Shown in pieces: positions 10,612 to 30,029 of a stretch of DNA of 64,000 bases. The DNA comes from Hyposmocoma kahamanoa (taxonomy: Eukaryota > Arthropoda > Insecta > Lepidoptera > Cosmopterigidae): the NCBI RefSeq assembly GCF_003589595.1, contig NW_020654972.1:11487604-11551603 (forward strand), written 5' to 3'. Every line of letters begins with the position of its first letter. The first letter of the stretch is position 1. A model generated the notes under the pieces. It was given only the letters and a program-made list of their open reading frames with translations, was not told where the DNA came from and made no database searches. The position numbers were made by a program, and so were the translations under genes.

Positions 10612-10925
10612 TACCAAATTACGGCACAAACAAATCGTGGGCCTGGTGTTGAGCGACACGGCTGCCACAATAAATCGCAAAGACGTGAGTTACACGACAT
10701 AAGTTGACAAGTCTATGGGTCTGTAATTTCACCTTAGAGGATGGAAAAAAAAATTATTATTATTACATTATAATTAATAATTTCACCAGCACCCTTACCC
10801 TTTAAAATTGGAACATTGTAATGATGACATTACTGTTTGGCGGCAGAAATACGTAAAGCGGTAGTACTTCTCTGAACGAACTCTTTTGCAAGGAGCTTGT
10901 GCTACTAAAATTTTGTTAAGACTTT
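10612..10925 (-). repeat. SINE-like repeat A with a 45-bp insertion
   Basis: Reverse-strand copy. The block TAATTTCACC occurs at 10724-10733 and again at 10778-10787 around an AT-rich insert, like a target-site duplication. Confidence 0.75.
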
Positions 10926-10929
10926 CAAA

Positions 10930-13120
10930 TTATAGTTTAATTTAAGATGAAATTTAATGTAAGAATGTACTTAGGTAATGATCAAATTATAAGCGTAATT
11001 TTGCTACGCTCTTACAGTGTATCACAATATGTGTACTTGTAAGTCAATTAATCTGTGCCATATGTGTGAAATGTAAATAAATAAATATGAAATATTTTAT
11101 AATTCGTATGTCCTAAATGTACCTAGATAGTCAAAATAAAGACAAAAAAGCGTATTCGATAACAATATTTGAATAACATGGAACTCGGCTCTATGGTCCT
11201 AGTATCATTGGCCTCAGATACAAGAAATAAAATTTATAATACACATAAATATCGACTTTATATATAACTATTTCCCGCGAAAAAATGTCAAAACATTTAA
11301 AATTGTGACTCGAATTATTTTAGTACGTAGGTGCATTATACATTACGTGATCCCTAGTTAACCAACCGTGTGCATGGCGTTTCCGAAATATCGGAAAAAT
11401 AATAAAAAGTCACACCGTGGTAATAGTCTAAGGACTATATATACTACTAGTTAAGACTAGTAGTGATCATTCATGAATAACTACGAAAGTTGTAACGTTT
11501 ATATGCGTACATTGACAAAAATATTATAAGTAGCATAAATAAAGATAATGCGATCTTGAAAAATCATAAAGTAACATTTGGAGTTTAATTCAATTTTAGT
11601 AGTAACATTTTACAGTTGTAAAAATAAAAATCTAGTTTTTGAACGTTTCACAGATATTAAACGAAAATTTAAAAAAAAAGTGATTTACATTCTTGTGATT
11701 TTGGCGCGTAAAAAACAATGTGTGCAGTCATTGACCTAGCAAGAAATGTGCAATGAATTTCGAATAATATGAAAAGTTTTAAAAGTGGAGTTTTATTTTA
11801 ACTTTCCATTCTTGTGAATGGTATGTTTGCGATAAGCACATATATTTTTTAATTATAATTTGAAACAGATTCAAGGCGAGAACTGGGAACCAAATCTAAA
11901 ATATACATACACCACTTCTACACCGGTCACCAATAACGAACGCCAATGTAAAATGATCAAAGCACATTTATATCTCCTATATTTCCCAAGTGGCTAAGCT
12001 CAATAATGTTGAAACAATCACCTCACCAACTTAAGCACGATTCAAACCATAGACATAAATAACCGAAGTTTATAATATAACTTGAACGTTATAAAGGTAA
12101 CAAAGATACTAAACTGCCATCGGCAAACATATTTAAGAGAGGTTGGGAAATTTATTTCGAGATTACTTATGGAATTTGTTAGCAATTTCTCTTTGAAAGG
12201 ACAATGCTTTGTAACAGACTACTATATCAGCTTATCACAGTCCAACGCTGAACATGGGCCTCTCCGAATCGCGATCTTCAGCAAATAGATTAATGATTAC
12301 AGGAAACTGACCTGCTCATCTCCATGACTCCTTTAGTAGTTTTTAAGCCTCATCTTGAGATTAAATTGAGCTCTGTTATATTAACAATGGCAAAAAAACA
12401 ACTCCGTTTTTATAATATGTGATTGCTACAAATGAGTATCTTTACGCCGCCATCTTTATTTCTTTTCCCTCCATATGACTGTTCGACCCTTAGAGGATGT
12501 TCGACCTCAGTCCGAATTTATTTTTTTCCATCGTCTAAGGAGCAAATTAACAAAATAGTTTCATGTCTCCTTTTTTAACAGATCATTGAAAAAAGTAAAA
12601 TGTTGATTTACTTTATTATTGAAGAATAAGATATGAGGAATAAATAGTTCTTATTAGTTTTTACATTAAGGACTTTATTTTTACATATTAAATCCTCTTT
12701 AGATATAGTTTAATATTTAGATAGATTGTTTTCTGAATGGTTATAACTGGAAGTGAAAGATTCAAAAAAATGAAAAAATACTAATATAGCGAGAGGCTGT
12801 ACGGTAGAACCTTTGCCTACCCAAGTAAATGGATGAAAAATTTGTAAAAAAAACTGATGTTCTAAATCAGTGTTTATTGTAAGAAGTTGAGTGAGCCTGC
12901 TGTCTGCGTGGCCGCCATTAAGGAAAATGAAATAAATACACGAAATAAATGAATATAAAATTATTCTAATTTACCTAAGTTACGTGATAAAAAGAGTTAT
13001 TTCTATGTATTTTGTATAGATTTCAAATTCCCTTATAAGATGTAGTTAAACCTAAATAAAGCCCACCATTGTAAGTCCGATGTCGCAAAATATCATCGAT
13101 AGCGTCCACCTGAGTGGGGC
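10930..13120. other. AT-rich intergenic DNA
   Basis: No gene was recognised. A fragment near 12240-12275 (GCTGAACATGGGCCTCTCC) is a common lepidopteran repeat motif. An imperfect palindrome lies at 11440-11465 (ACTACTAGT and its complement). Confidence 0.45.
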
Positions 13121-13126
13121 CCGCCT

Positions 13127-13134
13127 TATATAAG
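13127..13134 (+). promoter_or_regulatory. TATA box of the Pro/Val-rich cuticle-type gene
   Basis: TATATAAG lies 123-130 bp upstream of the proposed ATG at 13257. Two other genes in the window have the same TATA plus short-first-exon layout. Confidence 0.6.
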
Positions 13135-13256
13135 AAACTATCTCAATCCTTCTGCCCCACATGTAAACCGGCGTTCAGACTGGTGTGGTGTAACTGATAC
13201 TTCTAATAGTTACAAGTATCTGTTATTTTTATGTCAGTTGGTATCTGTGTGTGATA

Positions 13257-20133
<6,877 letters not shown>

Positions 20134-20843
20134 TGAGAATGTTTTATCTGTCGTTTGTTAGAGCAGGATCTAAGGAGTCTTACATGCTTGATGTTGATTT
20201 TTAATGGAATTATATCTAGCCTGAAAGAGATCTTTTCCCAACCCTCCGAAGCTTCGGAAGATATAAATCGTTGTCTAATTAGGAAGTCTTTGAAAAGCTC
20301 GCTCTCCACAGGTATGCCACAGGTATGGTGGGTATTTATCAAGGAAATACGGTTTGAAATTTCGCGAGGTAAATTATGGGTATAGTTTTTTCTACGCGAG
20401 TGCACACCTATTCTAACAAACGAGATCGGTTTAAATCAAACGACTTGTAAAATTTGGAGGCATTTCAAAATAACATGACTGTTACTACACGGATTTTATG
20501 TGATGTAGATTAGTAAGATATATTTAGAATATAACAAGCGTATGCTTTACATTGCTATTGAGAGTTTGTGGGTCCAGAAATTATGTTCACTTGGCTAATG
20601 GCATGCTGAAACTCAAATCGCCCACACCAAATACCAATCTGTATTCTTCGCATTAATTTGCCAACATGTAGCGTCAAATTCCTCGTGGAATATCTTATAG
20701 ATAAAGTAGATAACATACATTATTTGGCTTTAGTAATCAAACATACGATTTAAATGTTTATTGATAATATGGTAATGGAATTTTAACAAGCTTATCAATG
20801 CACTTAACGGAAGAGCTATGTCTTTAATCTCCTTTGTTATCAG

Positions 20844-20849
20844 AATAAA
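20844..20849 (+). terminator. Possible polyadenylation signal
   Basis: AATAAA 711 bp beyond the stop at 20133. It is the nearest clear hexamer on this strand, so the 3' UTR would be long. Confidence 0.3.
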
Positions 20850-21540
20850 TAAATAGGCGTAAGTGCCATGTGTAATCTGTGTCATATTAGGGCTCGTAAC
20901 TTCGTCTCTATAATATAAAGTCATGGTTTGGGGAACTTGGGACGAAGTGCAATAATTCTATTAGAAGCCGGTATATAAAAATTCATTTCAAAATATGTGA
21001 CGCCGACATTTTTGATGTTTCTGATGACTGCAGCGCTTTTAAAAGCGGTTGATTTGAAGGCACCCGTAATTTTTTATTCGACTATATTGTAAAAGTATGT
21101 ACCAGATTAGAATACCGCACACTGACGATTGAAATATTAGCAGAATTATGGATCAGCAGAAGTAAATGCAATTTTGAAGTTCGTCTGTTAGATACGTTGT
21201 ATTGTATTGAAACAATAACTTCACATGATCTCCTACAAAGACACATGCATATTAATGGCTTCAACCACGAACGTACCTGTACTGTTGTATATAGTCTTGT
21301 AGTCATAGTTTTATTATTATCGTTGAACTTAGTTTGTTCCGCCGCTGTCGACTAAGGATTATCCCACGGATATTTTTTTATAATAAAATGTGAAATGAAA
21401 CAATTTTTTTTTTTGTTTTAATTATTATATGACGATTTTTCTAACTAAAATAGAATTATTTTATATCTTATTCTTTGCTTGCTTTGGATTGTAATAAATC
21501 GTGAAGTATATTACATAGATTTATATAATTCGTGAGGCAG
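20850..21540. other. Intergenic DNA, nothing recognised
   Basis: AT-rich, with poly-T runs near 21400 and no exon-like or repeat-family sequence. Confidence 0.45.
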
Positions 21541-21555
21541 ATTCCCCTACAATCA

Positions 21556-21781
21556 GCAGTAGAGCTCCATGTGAAAAAATTTATACAGGCAAGTACTTAC
21601 CTTATCTATTTCTTCCGCCAAACGGTAATATGAGCATTACTACGTTCCGATCTTGAAAGGTAAAGACGCTGGTGAAATTACTGGTACATGGGACTTATGT
21701 CTTATGTCTCTGGGTGACGGGTGCAGTGGCAGTACCTCTCAGAGCTTAGATTTAAAGCTCGACTTGTTCGTCCCGGCACTT
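21556..21781 (+). repeat. SINE-like repeat A
   Basis: Has the AGCAGTAGAGCTCCATGTG head, ATTTCTTCCGCCAAACGG, and GCTCGACTTGTTCGTCCCGG. The block between the GCTC and CGACTTG motifs is deleted. Confidence 0.85.
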
Positions 21782-22114
21782 TGTTCACTCTTACAATAAT
21801 CAAGACGAAGTGGTTTGGGCACACGGGATGGATGAATGAAAGTGTGAAAGAGTATAGAGCCAACGTAGAAGATAACATTGGAAGAGGATGATCACGTAGA
21901 ACGTTCTCCAATAAAATCAAGAATGTCGTTAAAAAGTTTTATGAAGTAAAAGATTATCTGACCATTCAACCAATCAAATCAATCATGAAACCGTATAACT
22001 TTCTGCATAAAGGTTTCACGAAAGCTCTCACAATTTTAAATTTCATAAATGGCTCAACAGTGCATGTGTCATTTAGCGGATTTTCGAAATATCGTAATTC
22101 TGTTCATCGTACAG

Positions 22115-22225
22115 AATGTAAGCAAGAATTATTCTGAGTCAACTGTGTACATGGGACCTGTAAAGCCTTCGAAACTTTGGTTTGTTGAAAAAACAAATAC
22201 ACGCAATTTAGACCCGAATAGTTAA
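22115..22225 (-). repeat. Dispersed repeat B
   Basis: AGTCAACTGTGTACATGGGA, CCTGTAAAG, TTTGGTTTGTTGAAAAAACA and CACGCAATTTAGACCCGAA form the reverse complement of the copy at 31195. Confidence 0.6.
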
Positions 22226-22229
22226 TGTT

Positions 22230-22790
22230 CAATGAGCAGAAATCGAGAAAACCTGACAAATTGATAAGTAAGAATTGTTAGAAAAAACACGCGTGAAGTT
22301 TCTTCACTGCTCTATATTATATAACTATTTTTATCAGTACGTTACCGCCTCCTTGTTCACGAAGTGATTTGTCTGACATAATAATAATATTAATAAAATC
22401 TTTATTATTTCTCAACAAGAACAAAATATAGGTAAATGATCGAGCATAGAGCTTAGCCCAAACTAGGTAAGTCGTGTGCAATGTTTGTTGTAGATAACTA
22501 AGTTAGACCACGTTAGACGTAACTATCATACTTAACTTTTAAAAGCGGTCTTTCTCCACGAATCCTTGTATACGTCTACCATTTTAGACACGAAAAGAAG
22601 CCGTTGCTAGAACTAGAATCACAGGAGCTGCAGCTCAAGACGTCAAACTGAGAATATATTGTCCTGAAAATTTCTAAATGTCACTTATAATATACCAGTC
22701 AGGTATTTGTAATTTATTTTACTAAATATCAGTATGTTTCTATTCTATTCTATATTCAATATTTTTAGTGAAATTACTTCACTACTTTGA
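22230..22790. other. Intergenic DNA, nothing recognised
   Basis: No open frame or repeat with a second copy in the window was found. Confidence 0.4.
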
Positions 22791-22794
22791 TATA

Positions 22795-23070
22795 ATTATT
22801 AATACAAAGATTGAAGACTTAGAAAAAATTGTTTCAGAAATAGATTTCTTACAGAAGGCGCTACCGCAAAAAAGGTCATTAAAAATACCAAAACAAAGGT
22901 CTGCAACAAGCACACATTTCTAAGCTCCACTAGTTCGTTCCGTGGCTTAGTTGGCATAGAGTCTGGCACGGTTTGCAAGAAGACGTTGGTCCGAATCCAG
23001 CCGGATAAAAGGAATTTTTTCTAAGTCTTCGATCTTAGTAAACAGGTATTTGTATTAATAAAATTCTAAA
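22795..23070 (+). repeat. tRNA-headed SINE with an inverted tail fragment on its left
   Basis: At 22944 TGGCTTAGTTGG fits a pol III A-box, and near 22990 GGTCCGAATCC fits a B-box. The tail is TTTTTTCTAAGTCTTCGATC. The tail recurs inverted at 22795-22835 and again on the minus strand at 38735-38800, so this is a SINE family and not a functional tRNA. Confidence 0.6.
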
Positions 23071-23079
23071 CTTGCGTAT

Positions 23080-23800
23080 TTGCCTGAAGTCTAGACCACT
23101 TTCACCTAATTTGTTTTATTACTCTAGCACATTCCTGGGCGAGTGTTAGGTAACGCATATAGGTATGTGTTGCGCAAGAGTTCCCGACGTGTGTGACCGC
23201 TTTCTAGGAAACAGGACGTGAGGTGAATTATATTAGAAGACATGATTCAATTCGGTTAACTTTTTTATTTGTACTTATTTAATTTCAAAAACTGTGTTGT
23301 TGTCATGAAGTTGTTAACTCTTGACTCATATGTCCCGGGCAGTATGACCAGACGGTCACATTTCTTATATTTTTCGCAACTTTCGACCTTCTCGCGTAAT
23401 GTGTAAGTAACTATTATTTCTAAGGGGCAATTTTCGTAAGACATGACGGATATTAAGATTTTTAAATTCAACTAAACATTATACATGTTATTGTAAATCC
23501 TGAATAATTCACCATCGCACCCAAATTAGAAAAAAAGTAACACAGAGATGGCGTAAACAAGACGAAATCAACTAATATTGGTTATAGCTTGATTTTTCTT
23601 GAATGAATTTATACTTTTTTTTTATTTTTAGAATCAATAATACGTATCTTTTACAATTACAATTTTTAATTCAAAAAATGAACTCGTAAAATGTTACTTT
23701 TGCAGCAAAAATGTTACTTGACGATGTTCAACAATTCAATGGACCGTAACTTCCAACCCACATGGGACATAGGGCTTACAAAATTTGGATTTACGTTCAG
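23080..23800. other. Intergenic DNA, nothing recognised
   Basis: AT-rich; the short minus frame near 23265-23471 has no recognisable protein features. Confidence 0.4.
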
Positions 23801-23811
23801 TACTTCAGCAC

Positions 23812-24093
23812 TTTTTTATAATACCATGTGACGGGACGGACAAGTCGTGCAGCTGGTAGTAAGTGACACACCTGTCCGTAACAGATGCAGTGCCACTCAA
23901 AACTTTAAATTGCAAAGATCTGGAGAACGCTGACACTGCGCCCGTCACCCTGAGACATAAGTTGACAAATCTCTTGCGCCTGTAATTTCACTAAGATCCT
24001 TACCCTTCAAAACCGGAACGCATTAATGCTCATATTATTAAGGTGGCAGTACTTCCCTGGATGAGCTCTTTCTCAAGGAGCTCCACTGGTACT
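23812..24093 (-). repeat. SINE-like repeat A
   Basis: TATAATACCATGTGACGGGA, GTCCGTAACAGATGCAGTGCC, CTGTAATTTCACTAAGATCC and GAGCTCTTTCTCAAGGAGCT on the reverse strand give a nearly full copy. Confidence 0.88.
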
Positions 24094-24099
24094 CATCCG

Positions 24100-25890
24100 T
24101 TTCTTGTTACGCGATATAACAGGTTGCAACCTTTGATCCTCGTTCCACTGGCCCACAATAAATCGCATACTTGCTACCATATTAACAAAACAACTGCTGC
24201 AACAATAGTAGCTAATTGCTCAACGCAACGTGACCACGTCGCTGCGTGCGCGCATTTAACGCAGATCTCTTCGAGTAATGTGAACTTTGCCGCGTATTCT
24301 GTTTCACCTGGTGGTCGATTCAGAGCCATACGATAACTCAGTTATCGACCATTCGATTTGACACCGTACGATTTCTTTTCATTTTTATTCGTGCGTTATT
24401 ATTATTCACAACCATTGACTTACAAATAAATGGACGACGGGTCTAATACAAAAACCACGAAAAAAATGTCCCAAGTCATCCTATTCGAAATTTAAATTGT
24501 TATGTCATCGCAGTATCGCGCTGTCCGTAGAACAAATGAAGACTAAAGCGGAGTGTCGCGCTCTGTATACGATTTTAGCGCCTTACAAGTGCGGACACTT
24601 TTTAGCGCGGACCCGACGTCCATATAATTGTAAGTCAATGTTCACAACACCCAAATTGAACGTCAAATTATCGTAATCGAAACCGAACTGAAATGACGTC
24701 ACACCCGTACAATTACTCGAACTTCTCGACCAGCAATGGCTACAAACGTTATTCAGAGGCCTGAGCGTAAATTTGTAATCATTCAAACTTAACTACCGCG
24801 TTTGCATTAATTTTTTTTATTTAGATCTTAATTATATGTCAATAAAGTTTAAATTAAAATCTCAACGCAAATGCGACAGTTAAATTTACGTATTTGAACC
24901 TAACGTATTTGAACTAAGGCCCCAGAACACAGTCATCGAATGAAAGTTACCGAACGTCCTATTGTTTACAAAGCAAGAAGGTAATATGGAAATCTCTTAT
25001 TATTTTAAATATGTCTGGATTTTCTTTAGTTTTATTAATTTATTTTAATGCAAGACTATTGCATTCCTATTGTAGGCCTGTTAAGTGTTAAAAATGTGTA
25101 TATAAATTTCCATTTTTCTTATAATCTATTTCACCAACCAAATCCGTAAACGCTGAATAACTTGGAAAGACCTTTCGATTCTAGAACGATATTCAATCGA
25201 ACGATGCGGTTAAAATATCGAAGAGTTCTGAATCGAGTTTCTGATCCCTAGATATTGTTGTAATGATTATACCGTTTTTATTAAAAAAAACCATCTGTGT
25301 TCGTTACCGTGGTCTCCTCAATGGTAACTGAAACGGATACGGAAGTCTTCTTCGAATCATATGAGCCCAAACACAAGGTAGTTGCAGCACACTGTTGAGA
25401 CGTTCGTCTCTCTCTTGTTGAGAAGTTTTTGTCTGCCATTTCATATATATATTTAATTTATTTTATATCTCATAGAAAAATGATCAAACATTAAAAACCT
25501 TTCGTAAAGATGACCTTTCATATTTTTGCCTGTTGCTTTTGCAAATTTAAAATGGTCATTTAAATACATGTAAAATTTCACGGCGTTCCTTTAGATTAAG
25601 ATACTACATTATTTATAGGGAATTAATCCTTATAATTGACCCTTTCGATAGGCATCGTAAAAATACAGGATTTTTTTACATTTAGTCGGTTCGATTCCCT
25701 GATTAGGCAAGCAACTTTTTACAAGTCTTCGCAGTATTACTTTCTTTTAAAAATAATACAATTTATCCATGAAACAAAATATTCTTTCTACAATATTTAG
25801 AGCCCTTTCTCTCTGTGTCCCTTGACATAAAAAATAAGTGGTACATATCTACTTATATAAAGAATAAAACAATAAGTATGAATAAATAAA
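24100..25890. other. Intergenic DNA, nothing recognised
   Basis: No gene seen. A 62-codon plus frame over the final exon of the minus gene (25986-26174) is only its antisense. Confidence 0.4.
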
Positions 25891-25893
25891 TAA

Positions 25894-25899
25894 TTTATT
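25894..25899 (-). terminator. Polyadenylation signal of the Ala/Val-rich cuticle-type gene
   Basis: On the minus strand AATAAA lies about 120 bp beyond the stop codon at 26020. Confidence 0.6.
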
Positions 25900-26019
25900 A
25901 TAACCGGTGACAAAACGGACTTGACCTAACTGCTCACTGTACTTTCTACCAACTTAACTTAAAACCTTTAATCATAATAACATCGTTGAATTCAAGTGTC
26001 ATGTTGTCGGGTATACTGT

Positions 26020-29000
26020 TTACCACCCATGACCGTAGGCTGAGACCACAGGCTGCGCGTATGTCTGTACCACTGGGGAAGAATGGTAAACTTGTTGGAC
26101 CACTGGGGCTGCGTGGACCACTGGCGCATGTGCTACTGCTTGGACCACTGGTTGGGCTACATGCACTGGATTGACGACCTGGAGAGAAATCAAGGTTTTT
26201 TAATTAGATTATAATTGTAGCAAATTCTAGTGGAGTCTAGTGAGTGTATTTTTGGCTATCTTCATTGTCATCATCCAGTGCCCAGTGGGGGCACGGGTCT
26301 CCTCTAAGGAGTGTTTAGGCTACACGTTTTAAAAGGTTTGTGACCCTTTTTCGACGTGCAGGCTTCACACCATGACGCCGGGAGGTTTTGCTAGGTACTA
26401 AATAGACTAAATAGATTAGACCTACCAAATTCGAAGCAATTGTTCTCCTACTAGACTAGTTCCGCTACATATACCTATTTGATATACTCATGACAAATTT
26501 CTTAAAGAAAGTATTCGTTTTACTACCGCAACTTATAAGCAAATACAACATATACTTCGTCTAATCGAAATAAAGAGTTTCAATGAAATCTTGAATAAAG
26601 CTGGGTTTACACTAATTAGTACTCTTGTACCGAATGCGCTCGTACAAGTTAGATCGTACAGGAGTCCACTCGGATTTTGGTTTACACTTTACGATTTCAT
26701 CAGCGTCCAAGTAGCATTTGTCTCCTTGCACAATCAAGATGATGACGACTGATCTTCTTTTGCGAGGTATAAGAGTTGTAGCAGATATGTTAATGGCTGA
26801 AGTACAAAATCATGGAAGGGAAAAAACAGAGCTAGAGAAAAATTTGGACCAAAGAATGGATTTTAAGAAGTACAACTGAAAGGGTTGTAACCCTAACTAG
26901 CCGTGAACAAGTTCACGGCAATGAAATGGGAAACTTCCGGTCCACAAAATTTATTAAAGAAGTAAAGTTTTAAGAAAGGCTGTAACAATATAAAGGTAAA
27001 TGTAAAAAAACGGGTATAACAGTATAAAACACTCCCTACACTTTATTATTAAGGCACTTACCCCTAAATGGGCCGAGAAACTGAGTTACAGAAATAGATA
27101 CATGAAGGGTGTAGACTTATAAATTATTACACATGATTAGCTAATTAACAGCTCTGACTGTTGTGGCGGTCGAGCTGGGAGTGACCGCGGTACGAAAACA
27201 AAATGAGAAAGTGAAGGAAGATGGAACAATTCAAATTTAAAATTTAAATACAAGTAAAATAAAAAAAAATTATAAGATACAAGAGGAGAGAAGCGGTACA
27301 AAGAGGTGAAAGACGATGTAAGGAGGTCACATCGTCACACAACTGAGTACCTACTTCAAATATTTTTATTCGTGCAGTGGAAGAGAAAGATAAAAATACA
27401 TTCAAAACCCTTTAGTGTCATGTTGATTCCAGTTTTTCTTAGTTGGCGCCATTTTATTTTCATAAAATGATCCGAATATATTCGGTACAATATAGTCCAA
27501 ATCCGAGTGGGCTGGGTCCGAGCGTACGTAGTATATTGAAAACCCGGCTTAACCTCATTATAAAACGAAGGCCTACCTGTTGGAACGAGGCATAGCTAGT
27601 AGCGGCGGCGATCGGTCTGGCGACGGCCACGGGTGCCGCATGCACCACGGGCTGGGCCACGGCGACTGCCGGCTGATGGTATACTCCCACGGAGGAGTAG
27701 GCAGGCGCTCCCCATGGTGATACTATGCCAGGGGCGGGCTTGGCCACCGCAAGGGAGACGATTGCTAATACAACCTGAAAAAGCGGAAATATTTTAGGCA
27801 ACGATATTTCAATTGTGGCTATTGCTGTAGTCCAGTTTGGCATGACCCAGCACTTTTTATGCCCATAATATGGGCTCCTTTAGAAAATAGTTCAAGATGA
27901 CTAGTTACAAGTTGAATTACGACCTTTATTCATTGGTTTGGTGCGACACATTTCTTTCGCATATTTGTCCCTTTCAAGGAGTATTTGAAGATTATCGTAT
28001 TTCAAACCGAATTATGGCCTCTTTTAGATGTTAGATACTCGGGTTTGAAGAATTCCACTTCAGCTAGTTTGTGGTGTTATTTTGAAATTATTTAAAGTTA
28101 AATATTTTTCAATAAATTCAATAAACCTACGACAATAATCGACCGTTACATAGTCGTCACCAAAATAAACGAAACAATTAACTTTAAAGTTTCCACATGT
28201 ATCACAAGGGATCTTAAGTACGGTGTGGTTATAATACCAAGTGACGGGACAATCGCGTCGTATGCCTGATGGTAAGAGACACGCCTGTCCACAGCAGTTG
28301 CAGTGCCACTCAGAGCATTAAATCGCAAAGATCTGAGGGGTACTACCACTGCGCCCGGTACCCTGAGACATAAGTTGACAAGTCCTATGTGCCTGTAATT
28401 TCACCAGCACCCTTACCCTTTAAAACCGTAAAGCAGTAATGCTCACATTACTGCTTGGCGGCAGAAACAGGTAAAATGGCAGTACTTCCCTGGACGAACT
28501 CTTTTACAAGGAGCTCTACTGAGCCTTGACACAGAATATAGGTTCTATACGTGGATAACAAAAGTGACCCGTTCTATTCTATGATATTTGAATAAATATT
28601 GTAGGTAAATGATAAACGTGAACAAATGTACATTTACAAAGAGCAACCCCTAGAGTTTCTTATTCATTCTTGTCAGAGGAATCTGCCTTATGCATGAGTA
28701 GTAGAGTTTATTCAATGTGACTGTTTCGAGTGCAATTTGCTTACCCGGTAAATAAAGATGTATTTTATAATTTTGAATTTGAACTTCTTGTGATAAGTCT
28801 CTTAGTGATAAAAATGGCATGATGATGATCCTCAGTCTAGATATACGGACAGAGCTAGCTATTTTAGTAGAGCCTGGTATAACTGACTCTGTATTACAAT
28901 GATTGAATACAATTTAAATTGACTATTACCTGACCTGTTCGAAGTTTCTAATTACAGCCATCACATTTATTCAATTCATTTGTATGAAAATATAATTCTT

Positions 29001-29499
29001 AAACTGCTCTCATAAGCCCACACTGGTATAACGCCTTATTACACAGTCAAGACCATGTTAAGGCAGGACTTTGGACCATTCTTATAGTAATTGTCATACG
29101 GTTGAATTTAAATCCTAAGTGTAAATAAAGTTGACGTACTCTTAACTCTTAACCACATTAATAAAAATGTAGACGTATTATTAAAAAAAACTTAAAAAGA
29201 GTTTAACAGTCTCATTTAGATAATTTAGTTATTTGAAAATGAGAACGTGGACAACTGCGACTGGCGCTAGCTAGCTTTAACTAAAATTATCCATTGTAAA
29301 TTGTTATTTTTAGGTGTTGTTGTTCAGAATAAAAATAAATAAAATAAGACAATTTTAGAAAAACGTGAGTGTAATACTGATAACAGTATTACATAGACAA
29401 GTTTACAAGTATCTCCTGTGGATATAAAGTTTAAAATTAGTATTAATTTTGGAGAATTTTCTGACAATTTCACGTTTAAGTACTCACAAGGAATCGCAT
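26020..29499 (-). CDS. Small secreted Ala/Val/Pro-rich cuticle-type protein, 3 exons
   Basis: Proposed minus-strand exons are 29499-29488, 27774-27577 and 26178-26020. All junctions are phase 0 (donors GTGAGT and GTAGGC; acceptors TTTCAG and CTCCAG). The protein is 122 aa. A strong signal peptide, MRFLVVLAIVSLAVA, crosses the first junction and is followed by KPAPG. The mature part is built of AVAVAQPVVHAAPVAVA-like and VVQAVAHAPVVHAAPVV-like repeats ending in YGHGW. There is no R&R chitin-binding domain. It resembles the Ala/Val/His-rich low-complexity proteins expressed by insect epidermis. The exon 1 choice rests on frame, signal peptide and a TATA box. Antisense frames over it are shadows. 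Confidence 0.8.
26268..26395 (+). repeat. Lepidopteran SINE tail fragment in intron 2
   Basis: CAGTGGGGGCACGGGTCTCC, then TTCGACGTGCAGGCTTCACA, related to the SINE at 9908-10470. Confidence 0.5.
26595..26965 (+). mobile_element. Possible PIF/Harbinger-type transposon remnant in intron 2
   Basis: A short open stretch from ATG near 26742 is followed, in another frame, by RKIWTKEWILRS. This resembles the conserved N-terminal (R)xxWxxxWIxRR motif of Harbinger transposases. The surrounding GCTGGGTTTACACTAATTAG and GGTTTACACTTTACGAT motifs look repeat-derived. No complete transposase or clear TIR pair was found. Confidence 0.3.
28229..28521 (-). repeat. SINE-like repeat A in intron 1 of the Ala/Val-rich gene
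   Basis: All blocks of the family are present on the reverse strand, from TATAATACCAAGTGACGGGA to CAAGGAGCTCTACTG. Confidence 0.9.
28600..28790 (+). repeat. LINE 3' UTR fragment
   Basis: GAGCAACCCCTAGAGTTTCT, then TGTGACTGTTTCGAGTGCAA and GGTAAATAAAGATG, homologous to the end of the LINE at 1-3050 and closest to the fragment at 39165. Confidence 0.7.
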
Positions 29500-29560
29500 A
29501 TTGATCTGTCACCACACGCGTAAGAATGTAGTATGGCCAATTAAACTCCCAAGTTCCACC

Positions 29561-29567
29561 TTTTATA
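29561..29567 (-). promoter_or_regulatory. TATA box of the Ala/Val-rich cuticle-type gene
   Basis: GGTATAAAAGG on the minus strand, about 65 bp upstream of the proposed ATG. Confidence 0.65.
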
Positions 29568-30029
29568 CCGAATAGGAATTATCAATCGAGTCGTCTTAAA
29601 CTCGATTCAGTACAGTCATTTGCAATAACTATGTCTGCAAGAACAGCCAGAGAAATTCCGAAAATATTTGTCGAAATATTTACAATTAAAAAATTGAATA
29701 CATAAAAAATGGTGCTCACGTTCACGTGACATGACCAGACGACCTGACCGGACATAAATTTGCAACATGACGATAATAGACAGCAGTGCACTGACGGAAT
29801 TGCAATGTGCAAGATAGACTGCTGAGTAGATGTTTCATTTAGTTTACATTTTAAAAAACTATTGTAATATACACACACATGTACATAGAGTTTGTATAAA
29901 TAGTCTAAATAACGGTCTCTTCGCATCCAGACCTCAACGCTGTCTCATTGACGTCGAAACTGTACAGACTACAGCATCCTCTCACTGCAGCCAAGACACC
30001 TTTTAACCTTCAGCCTATCAGATCAGTCT

